From positions 137,972,155 through 138,036,154 of the forward strand of contig NC_134710.1 in assembly GCF_043290135.1 (NCBI RefSeq): a stretch of DNA of 64,000 bases, in the 5' to 3' direction. The notes below the pieces were generated by a model that saw nothing but the letters and a program-made list of their open reading frames with translations, did no database searches and was not told the DNA's origin. Shown piece after piece: positions 1 to 12,577 of the stretch (the first letter of the stretch is position 1; each line of letters starts with the position of its first letter). A program made the position numbers and the translations under genes. The stretch comes from Rhipicephalus microplus (lineage: Eukaryota > Arthropoda > Arachnida > Ixodida > Ixodidae).

Positions 1-2807
1 CGGCATGCATGCGGCATGCGCTGTGCGTGTCGTGTTTTATGCGGGTTTGAGTGAGAACCGTGGAAGGTGTTGATGCTTGGAAGTGAACGGCCGCCTTAGC
101 CCAGCTATACCTGGGTGCAATCTGGGAATCGTGGAGAAATGTAAACACGATATGATCGGGAATCCTAACCTGTCTTCTCTTTTTTTTTTCTTTATGATCA
201 ACTTCCGCCACAAATATTTCGCCATGTATGCGCCAACTCGTTCAAAGTAATGCATATTCTATAGTAGCCGCTGGCTTGTGTTTATCTTTCTTCACCAGCC
301 ATAGCCAGTCCTTGTGACTCGGACATCACTGGGCGTCGTTTGTGGGTTTTTGTTGCATTCTCAGACGTTGTTGTAGGTAGGCAGTGTTTGGCGTATTGTA
401 GAATGCGTTGAGAAAAAAAAAACAGCTATAAATGGAAATACAGCAACTATTGAGGCCTTTGATGTAGAAGACGCAGTGTGATGACCTCATAATCAGTAAA
501 GTATGTTAAATAAAACGATTTTTTTTTCGCTCGAATTTCTTCTGTTCTCGTCAACGACCGCGTAAGCGAGAGGCTGACCGCGTTGCGATTTCGCCGACCA
601 GGGAGACTATGGGGAGACGTTCTCCTGGCCTCTGCTTGTGCGGACTTAGCCTGGTCTATAAACATGCCGAATCGCATAGTAAAGTTTATTAATTCACTCA
701 CTCACGTGGCTGACCTGAGCCATAGGGATTGTGCGTTCAGGATTGCCGGGGGTTCTCGTATACACTTGATACTGTGTCACGAAACACGTAAAGCGGCTAC
801 CAGCTTTGACATGTCGCAAAGCGGCACCATAGGTCTAACAGCGGCTCATATTACTGTGAATCTACTCTCCAGACAGGTCTGCAGTAAGTTGCACGGTGTG
901 CCGGTGCCATGCGCTTGGCAAGCTGAACATGAGGCGATGGTATACGTGTCTTCGAGTTATCGAGTTTCAATCAGGAACAGAAAGAATGTTCGAACTCCTT
1001 CGTTTTCAGGTATCCGATGTTTCAGCATTTTCTGTAGGCGGCACATGTTATTTTTCGAAGGAATTCAGATATAATCTTCTGTTTGATAGGACTTGCTTTT
1101 GCAAGGGAAAACAGGTAAATCACACCTTTGAACGCGTTATCTGCATCACATTCACTCTAATCGCAACCACGTGGTGTCAATGCTTCTACGGTGAAACGTG
1201 GTGTCCCTTTAGTTAGCATTGCGAAGGTGAACCATGCATGATGTCTTCTGCGAATGTTTGTCCAAGCCTGCGAACATAGCCTATATTATTTTGTTATAGA
1301 TGCCGAAAGGGGTCCCTACGGTGTTTTTTTCACTGCTGTCGTGGTTGAGGCGGTTTTTTTTTTTGTCATGAAGGTGAACAAGCTGCTAAACACTTGTGAA
1401 GTAGAACAACTTTCGTCGGTTGTGCAACGCGTCATTACGGGATGGGCTTTGATAACGAAACAGCTGCTCTAGCCGCGACCGCATTCCCATGCGGAAGATG
1501 AAATGCATCAACGCCTCCCCCCCCCCCCACCCCCTCTCATCATTCGCGCACGGTCACCGTCAGCTGTGGCCGAGATTGTTCCGGATTGGACCATTCTTGG
1601 TGGGCACCTTGAATTAGCGAATAGCAAGAGCTGTCCGAACACAGCAGCGTGGTAAAACCAAGTGCTAATATTAGTCTATAATAAGACGGTAAGTAAAATT
1701 GAACCCCTGTATCAGCGTCGCTGTCCTGGAGGGCATGCGTCGCCCGTGCTATCCCACACGAGGCAGTTTCACGCGGGACTCCCTGGCAGTCCGTGCCCAA
1801 GGGGCGTCGAGTGCGCGAAAAGATGCAAGGTTTTTGACCCGCAGTGGCGACGCCTGCAGGGGGGGAAGCCATGCGTGGCGTCGTTTTAATCCCGCGTCAG
1901 CGAATGGCGTCCTGCCTCGGCGGTGGCGCGGGAGACGGGCTCCCTGTGTGAGCTTGTCGCGTCGATAGATGCACAACCTGGTCGAGCCGCGGCACGCGAC
2001 TCTCCCATTCGACGTCCATTTCGCCGCAATTATTGGCGGCGTCCAATTTGTTCTCTAAACGGGGCCGGCCGACCCCGTGGTGGTGCGCCCGCGCTCCTCG
2101 CGGCCTTCTATAATATCGGGGCCAAGTTTGCGCTTCGCCGACGGCGCATGCAGCGGCCAAGCAAGCATTTGACCGCCGGTCGCAGTGTCACGCCCGCGTG
2201 CGCCCATACTCCGTCGTATACCTCGATCACATCTAGCTGTCTCATTCGGCTTCAATGAATGCACGGGTCGCTTGGCGCCGCAGGCGTCCACGCGGCTGCT
2301 GTTATTTCCTCGTGCTTCTTGGGACAGTCGCGCGCGCCTCGGGCCAACACTCGGGCTCTCGTTGTGGATGCTTTCATTACGCTTCTATTTATCCTGACGC
2401 GTATACACGGCCCACTTCTAGGGCGTCGTGTCACTTTTCCGCAATGCGTATATCGGTCTGGTACAGCAATCGCCGCTGAACTCATTTGCCAGGATTCTCA
2501 TTACAGAGTCAGCCGATGCTGTGCTTCCTCGATATATTGTCTCACGTGGGTGGTACTATCCTTATTCGGCGATCTGATGAGATACGCTTGCACGTAACTT
2601 CTCAAGAGTGTTGAATGCGTTTCTTATTTTACTGCAGGAGCTCCTTGCATTTGAGCTCTCCCGGCTCTATTTCATCGACACGAGCTTATGTTATGGAAGG
2701 GACCTGCAGCGTATTAAGCAAGCGTAGTTGAGACGAATCAGACGACCTCTATGCAATGTTTGCGCGCGCACATACACATACACATAATCACACACGCGTG
2801 CGCGCTC

Positions 2808-2851
<44 letters not shown>

Positions 2852-2964
2852 TTTATACCGTTTGGTTTCTGCTTGTTTTACATCCCTGAACACCACGTTG
2901 CACTCTTTTTTGTATTCCTTATCACTGTATGCCTTCGACCGTGTACCAGCCGGCATTTATATAA
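1..2964. other. Upstream katanin p80 region without recognised features
   Basis: I see no gene or repeat family here apart from simple repeats (2751-2851). The part 1700-2400 is GC-rich with overlapping frames on both strands. The missing first exon of katanin p80 could lie here or before the window, but no ATG-led peptide ending before a GT donor matches the family start. Confidence 0.5.
2808..2851. repeat. (CT)n-(GT)n microsatellite
   Basis: About 30 bp of CT repeats are followed by GTGTGTGTGTG, next to the CA-rich stretch at 2763-2797. It produces meaningless Ser-Leu and Arg-Glu frames. Confidence 0.95.
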
Positions 2965-3423
2965 TGATACTGGGTGCGTGGAAAGAGACCGTATTGAATT
3001 CTCAGACTTTGCGGGGTATACAAACATATCAATTACAGCAGAAGTTGAGGTGTAACGTTAAGAGACTGGAAGACAGCTAGTAGAGTGGATAAGGGGACAG
3101 GTATATAGGGGTAGCGGATTTATAATTACCGGAGCTCGAGACGAAGACACAGTTGATGTCAAGAGGAAGAAATGTATCTGAGTGGGCCACATAATGCGTA
3201 GGGCAGATAACTGATGGACAGTTGGAGTATGCTAAAAATGGCCAACAAGGGATGGGGAACGCAGCCGGTGAAGGCAGCGAGTTATATTGAGGGACGACAC
3301 GAAGAGGTTCGCGGATATAAACTCTAATCAGCGTAGACAAGATGCAGTGAACTTGAAATCATTGGGCGAGAATTTCGTCCTGCAGCAGATCTAAACGAAA
3401 TTGAAACGATGATGATGATGATC
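2965..3423 (+). mobile_element. Old RTE-like LINE 3' end with (GAT)n tail
   Basis: GTAACGTTAAGAGACTGGAAG and GAGTGGGCCACATAATGCG are decayed versions of the LINE reverse-transcriptase C-terminus as it occurs in arthropod RTE-like elements. The segment ends with TCGTCCTGCAGCAGATCTAA and (GATGAT)n at 3409-3423. Frames are broken many times. Confidence 0.5.
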
Positions 3424-4474
3424 GCTTGTCAATATATGAAGTATACCAGCCGGCATGCACGCTTGGGCGATGTCACAGTGCATCAGTGACCGTCCTTGCA
3501 CTATCCGAGCTCGACGCCGAGGCCCAAGGCCGCCGCGAACCAGAGCCGCCTAGCACAGCCACGCTTGAGCGCGGCGCCCGGCCGGGTCGGTTTTTCCCGG
3601 GCTCTGGGTCAGAGCTTCGGCTGCGCTGCTTGGCCATGCGGGTCAGCCGACGGCCTTGCAGGCGCGCGGCCCTGGGCGCACCGAGGACGCTCACCTGCAC
3701 ACGGTTTGTGTGTCAGCTGGCGCGACATATATACTCGTGGGGTCGCTTCGAATCACTTAATTCGGTCACTTGTTCAGCACACCGAACACGTACCGCCGTA
3801 TATACTCGGGACCTTGCGTGGTAGATCAAATAAAACGTAGGTGAATTTATATTTCGGCATGTAAAACTCGTTCCAGATAACGGCGATCTGTTGTGCTGCA
3901 ATGACGAAATTACTGCGTGATGGTCGTTAGCTAAGGTTAGTTCGATTATATGCTTACAGGCTCGTAATGGGAGGACACCACGGGAACAGCTACCTGAATT
4001 ACCTTTGCTGCTAATCTTCCGGCGTTGTTGATTCTAACCTTGTGGGCCGTCAAGTTGGCGTATACATTTCCTATATTTTACGCCCTGGACCAAGCGTCAA
4101 GACGGGGATGTTTGCCAAGTGATAGGTAGATTAAAATTGGTAAAAATGGAATACATTATTCTCTGAGGGTGCCGTAGACGTAACCATCCAATTTTTAGGA
4201 AGTTTTGTTTGGCTAATGTTGTCAGAATACCAAAAATAGGCTGAAATTCGCCAATTCATGGGCGGAGATCTTGGCGCGAAGTTTAAACATGAATCTTTGA
4301 CCTTGATTCGCTCCTGTATTAATCCTTTGTGTGTTGATTTATGTTTTTCGCAGGGTAACGAAAGATATGCCTGTGTGATCTCCAAATAACGTACTTCGAA
4401 ATAGTATGACGCCATTTTCACAAACTACTGTCATTAGTTTAGGAGAGGAAAAAAAAAAAGAGGGACGTGCCATT

Positions 4475-4717
4475 GCCCTGCCGCGGTGGTCTAGGGGCTA
4501 AAGTACTCGGCTGCTGAGCCGCAGGTCGCGGGATTGAATCCCGGTTGTGGCGGCCGCATTTTCGATGAAGGCGAAAATGCTGTATACGCCCGTGCGCTCC
4601 AATTTGGGTGCACGTTAAACAAGCCCAGGTGGTCGAAATTTCCGGAGCCCTCCACTATACGGCGTCTCTCATAATCATATGGTGGTTTTGGGACGTTAAA
4701 CCCCACATAGCAATCAC
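4475..4717 (+). mobile_element. Ruka-type tRNA SINE, full length
   Basis: It runs from the tRNA-like head to the body, ending near GTTAAACCCCACATAGCAATC. It has scattered substitutions, including a disrupted B box. No clear target duplication was seen, so it is older than the copies at 5215 and 6638. Confidence 0.9.
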
Positions 4718-4820
4718 TAGAAAAAGAGGCGTCAGTTGTGATCATGAAATCGGTACGAAAGTAGCGTCGTTTGTAATGCTCAAATATGGGATTAATGCCT
4801 AGCATCCAATTCTGCGAGGA

Positions 4821-4930
4821 GGTGGAATGCCGGAAGGGCCCGTACTGTGCGTTTTCAGTGTACGTTAAAGAACCCCCAAGTGGTCGAAATTATTCGGAGC
4901 CCTCCGCAGCCACTTCGGTACGTTAATTCC
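4821..4930 (+). mobile_element. Decayed Ruka-type SINE fragment
   Basis: Only the middle is recognisable: the CCCGT...GTGCG block, TACGTTAAAGAACCCCC, and a diverged GGAGCCCTCCG. The tRNA head is lost. Confidence 0.6.
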
Positions 4931-5214
4931 AAAAAGCGACCATACTTCATGAGTGCAAGAGCGTGTCACTGTATGCGTTGTATGCTTCATTATAATTGTT
5001 TAATATTATTGTTTAAGAGGTCCGGAGCCTGCATTATATTGTTTTGCGGTCACACACTTTTACCATATTGCACTGCCTACTATGAAGGACTGAATGTATA
5101 TGCTTCAAAAGGGCATTAACCCTGCTGCAAGAGCCTCTACAGAAGTCGTTTGGCTGTTCCACCCGGTCCTTAAAACTTAATCATGTCTGGTGTATGTGCC
5201 TGTTTTTACTGCGG

Positions 5215-5456
5215 CCCCGCCGTGGTGCTCTAGTGGCTAACGTACTCGGCTGCTGACCCGGAGGTCGCGGGTTCGAATTCCGGCTGCGGCGGCTGCATTT
5301 CCGATGGAGGCGGAAATGTTGTAGGCCCGTGTGCTCAGATTTGGGTGCACGTTAAAGAACCCCAGGTGGTCTAAATTTCCGGAGCCCTCCACTACGGCGT
5401 CTCTCATAATCATATGGTAGTTTTGGGACGTTAAACCCTACATATCAATCAATCAA
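5215..5456 (+). mobile_element. Ruka-type tRNA SINE, full length, young
   Basis: The tRNA-like head carries a B box (GGTTCGAATTCC). The conserved body has GTGCACGTTAAAGAACCCCA, then TTCCGGAGCCCTCCACTACG, and it ends in (ATCA)n. It is flanked by a perfect 14-bp duplication, TGTTTTTACTGCGG, at 5201-5214 and 5457-5470, typical of LINE-driven target-primed insertion. The first bases are ambiguous with the duplication. The perfect duplication marks it as one of the youngest copies here. Confidence 0.93.
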
Positions 5457-5828
5457 TGTTTTTACTGCGGTGGTTTATGGGGCGCGAATTGTGGACTCTG
5501 CCAGGAGAAACGAAAAAGAAAAGGATTTAGTATATCAAGCTAAGGTGCTGGCCTGGCATAGTCTTCTGGATTCTGTGGATTGCGAAATCGAATTAATTTT
5601 TTGGTAATAAGTTAGATTAAAGCCGAATACTTTTCTTGAAGCAAAGGTAAGACTACGGCTTTCCTATGTTTGTCGTCTCATATGTGGCACTTGTTTTCAA
5701 GCGGAGTGTTAAAGAAGCCAAGCTGGCGGACTGGTCTGCTAGTGTTGCGGCCCCTTGGGCCCCAACCTAGCCCCGTCAAACTTGGTTTCCCCCGCTTCCC
5801 CTCCCCTTTCTGAATAATAAAGTTTATT

Positions 5829-5906
5829 CCTCCAGAACCCCAGATGGTGAAAATTACCGGAGCCCTTCACCATGGTAGGCCTCGTATTCATACCGGGGTA
5901 CTGGGA

Positions 5907-5960
<54 letters not shown>
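5829..5960 (+). mobile_element. 3' end of a Ruka-like SINE with (ATT)n tail
   Basis: The sequence CCAGAACCCCAGATGGTGAAA and the GGAGCCCTTCACC block match the 3' half of the SINE. A 52-bp (ATT)n tract (5909-5960) forms the tail instead of (ATCA)n. The same tail type occurs at 13471-13547, suggesting a subfamily. Confidence 0.65.
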
Positions 5961-6637
5961 CAAGCGGATGACAAAGGGCGGTTGCCAGTGGAGGAGATGG
6001 TTAAATTTCACTCGTCAGGCCTCGAGGAAGTGACTGTGTGCTTGCAAGAACTTGTGTTCAGCAAATCTCTCTCACGTTCATGCACTTTGTGCCGACCTGT
6101 TCTGATTGAGCTTTTTTTTTCCTGTGCCTCTGAGAGTTTTCACCTCTGTTACGTCCATGCATCGCAATATTTCACGACGTATATCCAACGCTCACGAGGT
6201 CACGATGCAGTCGCGAGCCTGTCGATGGCGGAACAAAATAGTGGTTGTGTAGGCCCTTTCAACACTACACATCGGCCAGGAACAGCTATGAGCATGGGTT
6301 AACTAAACTTGTGAAACTCACTCACTCACTCACTCATGCAATATAATTTACACTTTGGACTCACTCGGACTTAGACTCACCGAAATTTTCCTGACCATAA
6401 CTCACTTGGACTCACGCTCACTAAACTTTTCTTCAGCCGCACTCATTCGGGCTCACACTCACGGCTGGATCAATGAGTGAGTTCGCCGACATATATGGCT
6501 ATGAGCCGTCAGCTATAGCTTTTGCACCTTTTCATGTGTACCAACTGGCGCCAATGTAATTTGTGAGGGTATGTGCCCACATGTAATGCAATGCATGTTC
6601 GTAGCAAGGTGATGTGATCATTGGAGGTTACTGTCGC

Positions 6638-6883
6638 CCCGCCGCGGTGGTCTAGTGGCTAAGGTACTCGGCTGCTGACTCGCAGGTCGCGGGTTCGAAT
6701 CCCTGCTGCGGCGGCTGCATTTCCGATGGAGGTGGAAATGTTTGTGGGCCCGTGTGCTCAGATTTGGGTGCACGTTAAAGAACCCCAGGTGGTTGAAATT
6801 TCCGGAGCCCTTCACTACGGCGTCTCTCATAATCATATGGTGGTTTTGGGACGTCAAACCCCGCATATCAATCAATCAATCGA
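6638..6883 (+). mobile_element. Ruka-type tRNA SINE, full length, young
   Basis: It has the same head, body and (ATCA)n tail as the copy at 5215 and is close to the consensus. The flanking direct repeat TTACTGTCGC lies at 6628-6637 and 6884-6893. It is the only repeat recognised in its 2-kb neighbourhood upstream of the first katanin exon. Confidence 0.92.
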
Positions 6884-6899
6884 TTACTGTCGCTACCGT

Positions 6900-7986
6900 T
6901 TCTTGGGGTAATTTGCTTGTCATGGTGATGTGGAAGGATCACTGAGAATGGCTACTTATTTAATGGCTGTTTCTTTTTGCCTACCACGACGCCGTTCGCT
7001 TGTGTGTCGCGATATTTGCATGAAGAATTTTCTCTTTTTTTTTCCAATTTCTAACCAACCAATGCGTCGATTCTCTTGGTAGTTAATACTGCGGCGTGAC
7101 AAGTCAATTTACAGTATGACGCTTCCGCATGCTAAAACATTTAATCTAGGCGATGGAGATTGTTAAAAGACGATGTGTCCTGTCTTGTATCTTGACTTAC
7201 CTCACATCCACGTGAAATGAGCGTTGCACGACTACTCTTTGCCGGGTCGCTTGCGCGCTCGATTTGTACCGCGGCGTATATCGGATTCCCTCATTGGCAG
7301 TCGTCGCGTCGTCAGTCTGGTGCGACTGCTTTCGAAACTGGCGTGTCCCCTTTGTTCGGGACTTTGCATCCCGCATTGTCGCAGCTTCTGCTTACGTATA
7401 CACTGAGCAGCGCGTCACACACTACCGGCGTGACACGCAAACTGTATTGTTTCACGCATGGAGAGGCTTGCAACGGGAATTGACCCGGCGAGTGCGCTCG
7501 GCTTGCTCGTCGCTGTCTGCCTGCGCCTGATCACATAGGCATGTCAGGGCGTCTCGGAAACAGGCGCGCCGTTGTCGCTATGTATCCTCGCGTGGCCAGT
7601 TCCTTTTCGCTGGTGTAGCAGATATGTTCCATCGTGCGTTTGTTTCCCCTTTTATCTTTTACTACAGCTGTTACGGATGATGCAATTAGTACAGTTGAAT
7701 TAAGCTTTTATGGCATCACATTTTTTTTTCTTACACGCGTTTTCTGTGATTAATGGTTTCTTTGTCACTTTATGATGAGAAGTTGGTGTATGCTTGTGTA
7801 CATTTGTTTTCAGGCTTATATAGCTGTCTAGTCGCACATTCAGTCATAGTATACGTAGGTACTTACCTATATTGAAACATATAAGCGCATTTAGCGTTGT
7901 GCATTGAAATCCATTTTTGTTGTTGTTGTTAATGACCGTACACACGAGCTTTCAAATAATTCCTGTCTTTTTTTTCCTCGTTGCAG
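6900..7986. other. Katanin intron sequence upstream of exon 7987
   Basis: This is mixed sequence ending in the T-rich tract and CAG acceptor. A GC-richer patch at 7210-7600 has three overlapping short frames and no recognisable product. Confidence 0.5.
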
Positions 7987-8117
7987 AAGAGTTCGTCGCT
8001 CACGGCTCGACAGTGAAATGCCTCGCTATTGGCCACAAATCTGGCCGCGTCATGGTCACCGGTGGCGAGGACAACAAGGTCAACTTGTGGGCCATTGGCA
8101 AGACCAACTGCATCATG
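7987..8117 (+). CDS. KATNB1: Katanin p80 (WD40 subunit B1), 5' internal coding exon
   Basis: Katanin p80 is the non-catalytic, WD40-propeller subunit of the microtubule-severing katanin complex. It targets and regulates the p60 AAA ATPase at centrosomes, spindle poles and cilia. The exon follows a pyrimidine-rich tract ending TTGCAG and stops at ATG|GTAAGT (donor 8118-8123). It holds 2 nt completing a codon (xAA) plus 43 codons. The peptide includes [15 protein letters not shown], then [16 protein letters not shown] and ends KTNCIM, which is WD repeat 1. It matches the human p80 segment with EIVAH, GGDDCRVNLW and NKPNCIM at the same spacing. It ends in phase 0 and joins in frame to the exon at 59293. 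The start-codon exon lies upstream and I could not locate it in this window. Identification is by recalled family sequence, not by a search. Confidence 0.93.
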
Positions 8118-8319
8118 GTAAGTTATCTCTGGAAGCGACTTGGGTTACGTGTTGAGCAAATACCGAGACAGGTGTACGCGTTGCCGGACCTGTCTTGAGT
8201 GTTTGTGAAGACGTATACCGTCCTCATTTGAAACGATGCAGCTGCGCGCTCTTTGGATGATGTATCGGTGTGTTTTGGCGCGCAGCGACGGCGAGGTGTA
8301 GCCCCTCTGCAGGGCATTG

Positions 8320-9060
8320 GTGGATAACGACTGTCGATGGGTTCACATCCGCGGCGCTCCGGCACGTTTGTTTCGGGGCCGAGTGGCTGCTTGTCCCTTG
8401 GTGGCCCCGTTTCCTTCTCGTGCCGGGCTGCCTACCCGATTGAATGTGGCGCCTCATCGGTTACCGTGCGCTGGCTATTTTCTGCAACGCTGCAGTTTTG
8501 GGCGCAATTCAGCGCTCACGTCTCGGTGCGCAGTCCGAAAATTTGGAGGCCGCGTGTGTGCGCACACACCGAATTCGTTCTTTTGTGTGCGGCCGGAGGA
8601 CGCGGCCGAGCCGAGGAAATGTGGCCCTCGTCTTTTGGGCTTCGTGGCCAAACAATGTGTTGCGCGTGTGCGAAGTGTGGCTGAGAGCAGGGGCTCCATA
8701 ACAGTTTCCTCGGAGCGGTCCCAGAGCAGGTCTTTGATCAGCGGAGCGCGCAGTGGCGCCCGAGTTCTGCGCGTTTCTCTCTTTTTTTTTTTTTCCAATT
8801 CTCGTCCAGCTCAGCGATGCGCGGCGCAACCGCACCGTTTTGTGGGCCTTCGCATTACGCGGTGGTTACGCCGCACTGCTATAGGTCGAACGAGCTTTGC
8901 CGGCTCGATTCCCGGCTCGACCCCGCGCGCCACAGCGAAGGTCGCGTGCCGCGAACGAGCAGCAGCTGCGTTTGGTTCCGCGGGCGAAAGCACGGACCCC
9001 CCTCGTGTTTCGGTTGGCGAGTCTCTGCCCGCGTGTAAGGCAGCGAATTTAACCAAACTT
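8320..9060. other. GC- and CpG-rich block just inside the intron
   Basis: Frames of up to 275 codons (8317-9144, +) and 108-117 codons on the minus strand overlap here. This multi-frame openness is what high GC gives. No domain is recognisable. It may be an unrecognised repeat or an intronic regulatory or alternative-promoter region; no TATA or initiator was identified. Confidence 0.4.
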
Positions 9061-9114
9061 ATCCGGCATCGTTGCAGACTCGGTGCCGTTCTGACATTCA
9101 TAACCCCTTTGTCG

Positions 9115-9226
9115 CTTGGTCGACTTACTTTTAGAGGAAAGTGAAAATTGGCAGCAGCAAGCACAGGACCGGGTTAACTGGCGGAACATGGGAGAGGCCT
9201 TTGTCCTGCAGTGGACGTAGTCAGGC

Positions 9227-9270
<44 letters not shown>
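9115..9270 (+). mobile_element. RTE-like LINE 3' end with (GAT)n tail
   Basis: The last codons before a TAG read WQQQAQDRVNWRNMGEAF, then VLQWT, the typical C-terminus of this LINE reverse transcriptase. A few bases after the stop the 43-bp (GAT)n tail starts (9228-9270). The very short 3' UTR and microsatellite tail are usual for RTE-clade elements. It is strongly 5'-truncated, so it is a dead copy. Confidence 0.75.
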
Positions 9271-9272
<2 letters not shown>

Positions 9273-12200
9273 AAGATGATGAGCTTGTGCTGCGCCTTGT
9301 TGCATTTATGTACGCATGGAGCCGAGCTAAGTGGAGCCTTTTGAGCAGGAATGTTACCAACACAGTTGAGTGTGCATTTCCTCCAGGACTGTTCTTTACG
9401 GAGGCGCAGTCGTATCTTGTATACGTGGGTTACTACTATTATTTTTGATTGGCGGCATTTTTAAGGACTGATCTCCCAGGTGCTTAACAGGTGCAGTCCA
9501 ACCAAAACATCCGTGTTTCGTATAAAACAATTCCATTGCGATATCGTACTTACCGCTCAAGACTTGTGTATGTCCTCATCTGAGCGTTGCAGGTGTGCAG
9601 GTTGACGACTTTCTTCCGTTTAGGAAACTGTGCAGTGAAACGATAGACGAGACTTGAATGTAGCCAGTGCAAGTGATGTACGAAATGAAGAGCGGACCTC
9701 AGCATTGTAATACTTTTCCAAGTCTGTTTCTCCTGCATGTTTCGTCTTTCGCATGCAAACGGGAGTTAATTCTTGAACCATCTCCTGGACCGAACTACTC
9801 TGATCGACGCGACCGCCACTGTGTACAGTGTCATAGCGATGTGCGACAGTCACGCAGACACTGTGATACGTGTTTCGAGTTACGAGTCTCCGTGCCCTGC
9901 CGTCCTTCCTGATGGTCACGCAATCGCATGAAAACATTTCGCAAGGATTACAGACTTGCATAATTGTAATATCTATGCGCACCTTGAGTTGGTTGGTTGA
10001 CCCTTATTAACTTGGCGCAACCCACCATGGGATATACCGGCCACGAAACGAACGGGGTCTTGTTTTGTAATTTTTTTATTTTATAATCTCAAAATGTTTA
10101 GCAATAGATAGTTTTGAAGTAACTCATCAGTTTAATTCACTAGAAAAATAGAAAAACGACTAATGTTTTTGAATAATAGGCTTGATTTTGATAACCAGTA
10201 TTCAGTTCGTTTCGTCTCTCGTAGAAAATTGCAAACGACTTCGCAAACGCCCGTGTGGCTAATTAAAACCCAACACGGTAGCCCCAAAAGAAGTTACCGC
10301 CGGAAGTGATAAATTTAATGCCATTCTTCGGAGAGGTTCATCAATAAGTCTTTTTTCTTCGATTGGTAAATAATCTGCTTGTTGAAAATTCGTAGTCGGG
10401 TGCTTTTTTTTTTTCTTTCTTTTGTAGATTTAGCAGGGCGTGTGTATGTGCTTAGGCATCTGATCTGGTTCAAATTCCAGTCTTTATTGACTTGTGTTGT
10501 TTAGTTCCGTGTAATCGGGTTGTTTATCTTTCCTGTCATACGTCTTAATTACGGTAACCTTCCTTTGTGCTTGCTTACATAGTTTTAGTTGCACATACAA
10601 GAGCTCCGTCTGCACCTTTATATCAAATAATCTATACGGTACCGATTGGGCAGCTGACACCGTGGAACTGGTTAATCTGGATGCATGTTTGAAGGAGCGT
10701 GAAATGTGGTCCAGCCGGCCCACGCCTCCTTGTTAGTTTCGTGTTCGTTCGAGTATACTATGATGTCTACGTTCACCGCAAATCCCACTACGGCGTGGCT
10801 CGTAAGATTATGGTGGTTATCGCACGCAAACCTTGGAACTTTTTTTTCAGCCTTTTAAACCGCTGGCGTTACAAACCGTGGAAATGGATTGACGTTATAT
10901 ACATTTGTTTTCTTTTCGGTAAAGATTGTTCCGTTAAAGTGGTCGGGACGTTAAAGGACACACATCAAAGAAAGCCTGCGATGGCCTGACCGTGTATACA
11001 GTAAGTGACCCATACGAAAAGCTGAAGTTCCCCGCGGTGTTGTTGGGTAACGCGTGGCGTGCCGCGATTCTATCGCGAGTGCTGCCGTTTTCATCGATGA
11101 CACGCGGCGGTCGGTGCGCCCCAGCAGGCCCCGTTGACGCGGAGATCAGTGAAGTGATCGCGTGAAGGCAAGCTGTGGAAGGGCGCAGCAGCCGCCGTGT
11201 GCCCAGCGCCGAGTTCGACGACCTCAAGCCCCCCCCCCCCCCCCCCCCCCCCAACTTTTCTGCTTGTCGCCAGCCGGACGGACCCGGAAGTGCGGCTCGC
11301 TTTCAGGTGGCTCGAAGGGGGTGCTCTCCGCCGCCGTCTGGCCGACCGCGTGGAGGGCCTCGCTGAATGGCCGCGTGGCTTGATTCATGTCCATCTCTTC
11401 CCCCCCTCTCCTCCTCTCAGACTGCCCTACCGAGAGTTGACGCCGATTGGAGCCTCTGGCGAGCTACGAGTCTGGCCATGTACGTTTTGAAACTAACGGT
11501 AGCTCGCTACAGGCTCTGAGAACGGCACGAAGACTATACCTGTCGAAAAAGAGTGCGCTGTCGTGTTTGTCGCGTTTTATATATAAAACATCCATGGATA
11601 CTGACGACGGCGCAGTGGGGGTTCGACCGCTTAGCGGTTTGTGCGGACTCTTACTGTCGGGTACGTAGTGACGGGGTTATGCGAATGTGGCTGTTCGCGT
11701 CACGACGTATGTTGTGATCAGGTCCTTGTCCGTGTCATCGTTACAGCAGTCCAGTTTAGTTGACGCGCTTAACTCGTCTGTATCCACAGGCGCATGTTGT
11801 TGCAGGCACTGGAAAGAGCTGTTAGACGTGCACTGCAGAATGTTTTTTTTTTAGACGGTAGAGGGAGGGGGTTGAAAAAAAATGAGAAAAAGAGAGCGTG
11901 GTAAATATAATAATGATATATAATTTCAATAATTCTAGATTTTGATAAATACTCCCACATTTGAAGCAGTCAACTTCCGTACGAAGATAAGTTCTTACTA
12001 TCCCACCTGTGCGGCCGCCGAACACGTTTCAGCGTTTCTTCAAAACGGAGGTTCTGACGTTGCACAAGGCATCGTCTCATGCTGTCGTGTGACGTCGCTA
12101 GCGGTTCGCTGAAAACGATTCGCGCACCATTCATCACTGTTACTTGCAAAAAGTCTCGCTTCGAAACTCGCTTCGAAAGCCTGTTTGGGAAAAGAATATG

Positions 12201-12577
12201 GATTCTAAACGGTTCCTTACATTTCTCGAATATATGTTATTTAGGTTTGCACCAAGTATATAATCCTACCAAGCGGGGCCATTTGCGGGCTCGATTCGGA
12301 CACACATGCCCGGGGTCCTGGACACACCGCATTGGAGCAAGGCTGCCTGGTGTCGGAGTGTGCGCCTACTGAACGTGCATTGAAAGGAAAAATATATAGG
12401 TGGGACCGTAAGGGACAAGAAGAGAGCACAGTCGATCAGGAAAAAAAAAAAAAAACAGGTGTGAAGAACATTTTAGTGGAAATACGAAGAAATGGGCATG
12501 AGCAGGGCTTGCAGCGTGAAGGCATGGTAACCACTGGTCAGTGTGAGTAACAGAATGGATTTCCAGGAACGCGCCAT
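9271..12577. other. Intronic stretch, little recognised
   Basis: Apart from a faint SINE-like echo at 10780-10965 (CACTACGGCGTGGCTC and a GTTAAAGTGGTCGGGACGTT block) and the poly(C) run, nothing is recognised. 11020-11480 is GC-rich. Confidence 0.4.
11229..11252. repeat. 24-base poly(C) run
   Basis: This is an uninterrupted C homopolymer in a GC-rich stretch (11020-11480). Similar runs occur at 19226-19245 (20 bases), about 26271-26283 and, as G, at 42712-42725. Homopolymer lengths may be assembly-sensitive. Confidence 0.95.

Noticed and set aside
2978..2999. Possible katanin p80 first exon (a reading with AWKE)
   Set aside because: The few matching residues have no GT donor in phase and lie in a decayed LINE segment.
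6638..6720. tRNA gene with a canonical B box
   Set aside because: It is the head of a multi-copy SINE, lacks proper acceptor-stem pairing, and is followed by the SINE body.
8317..9144. 275-codon plus-strand frame after the first katanin exon
   Set aside because: Several long frames overlap on both strands in this GC-rich block, codon use is not biased, and no domain is visible. It is best explained by composition.
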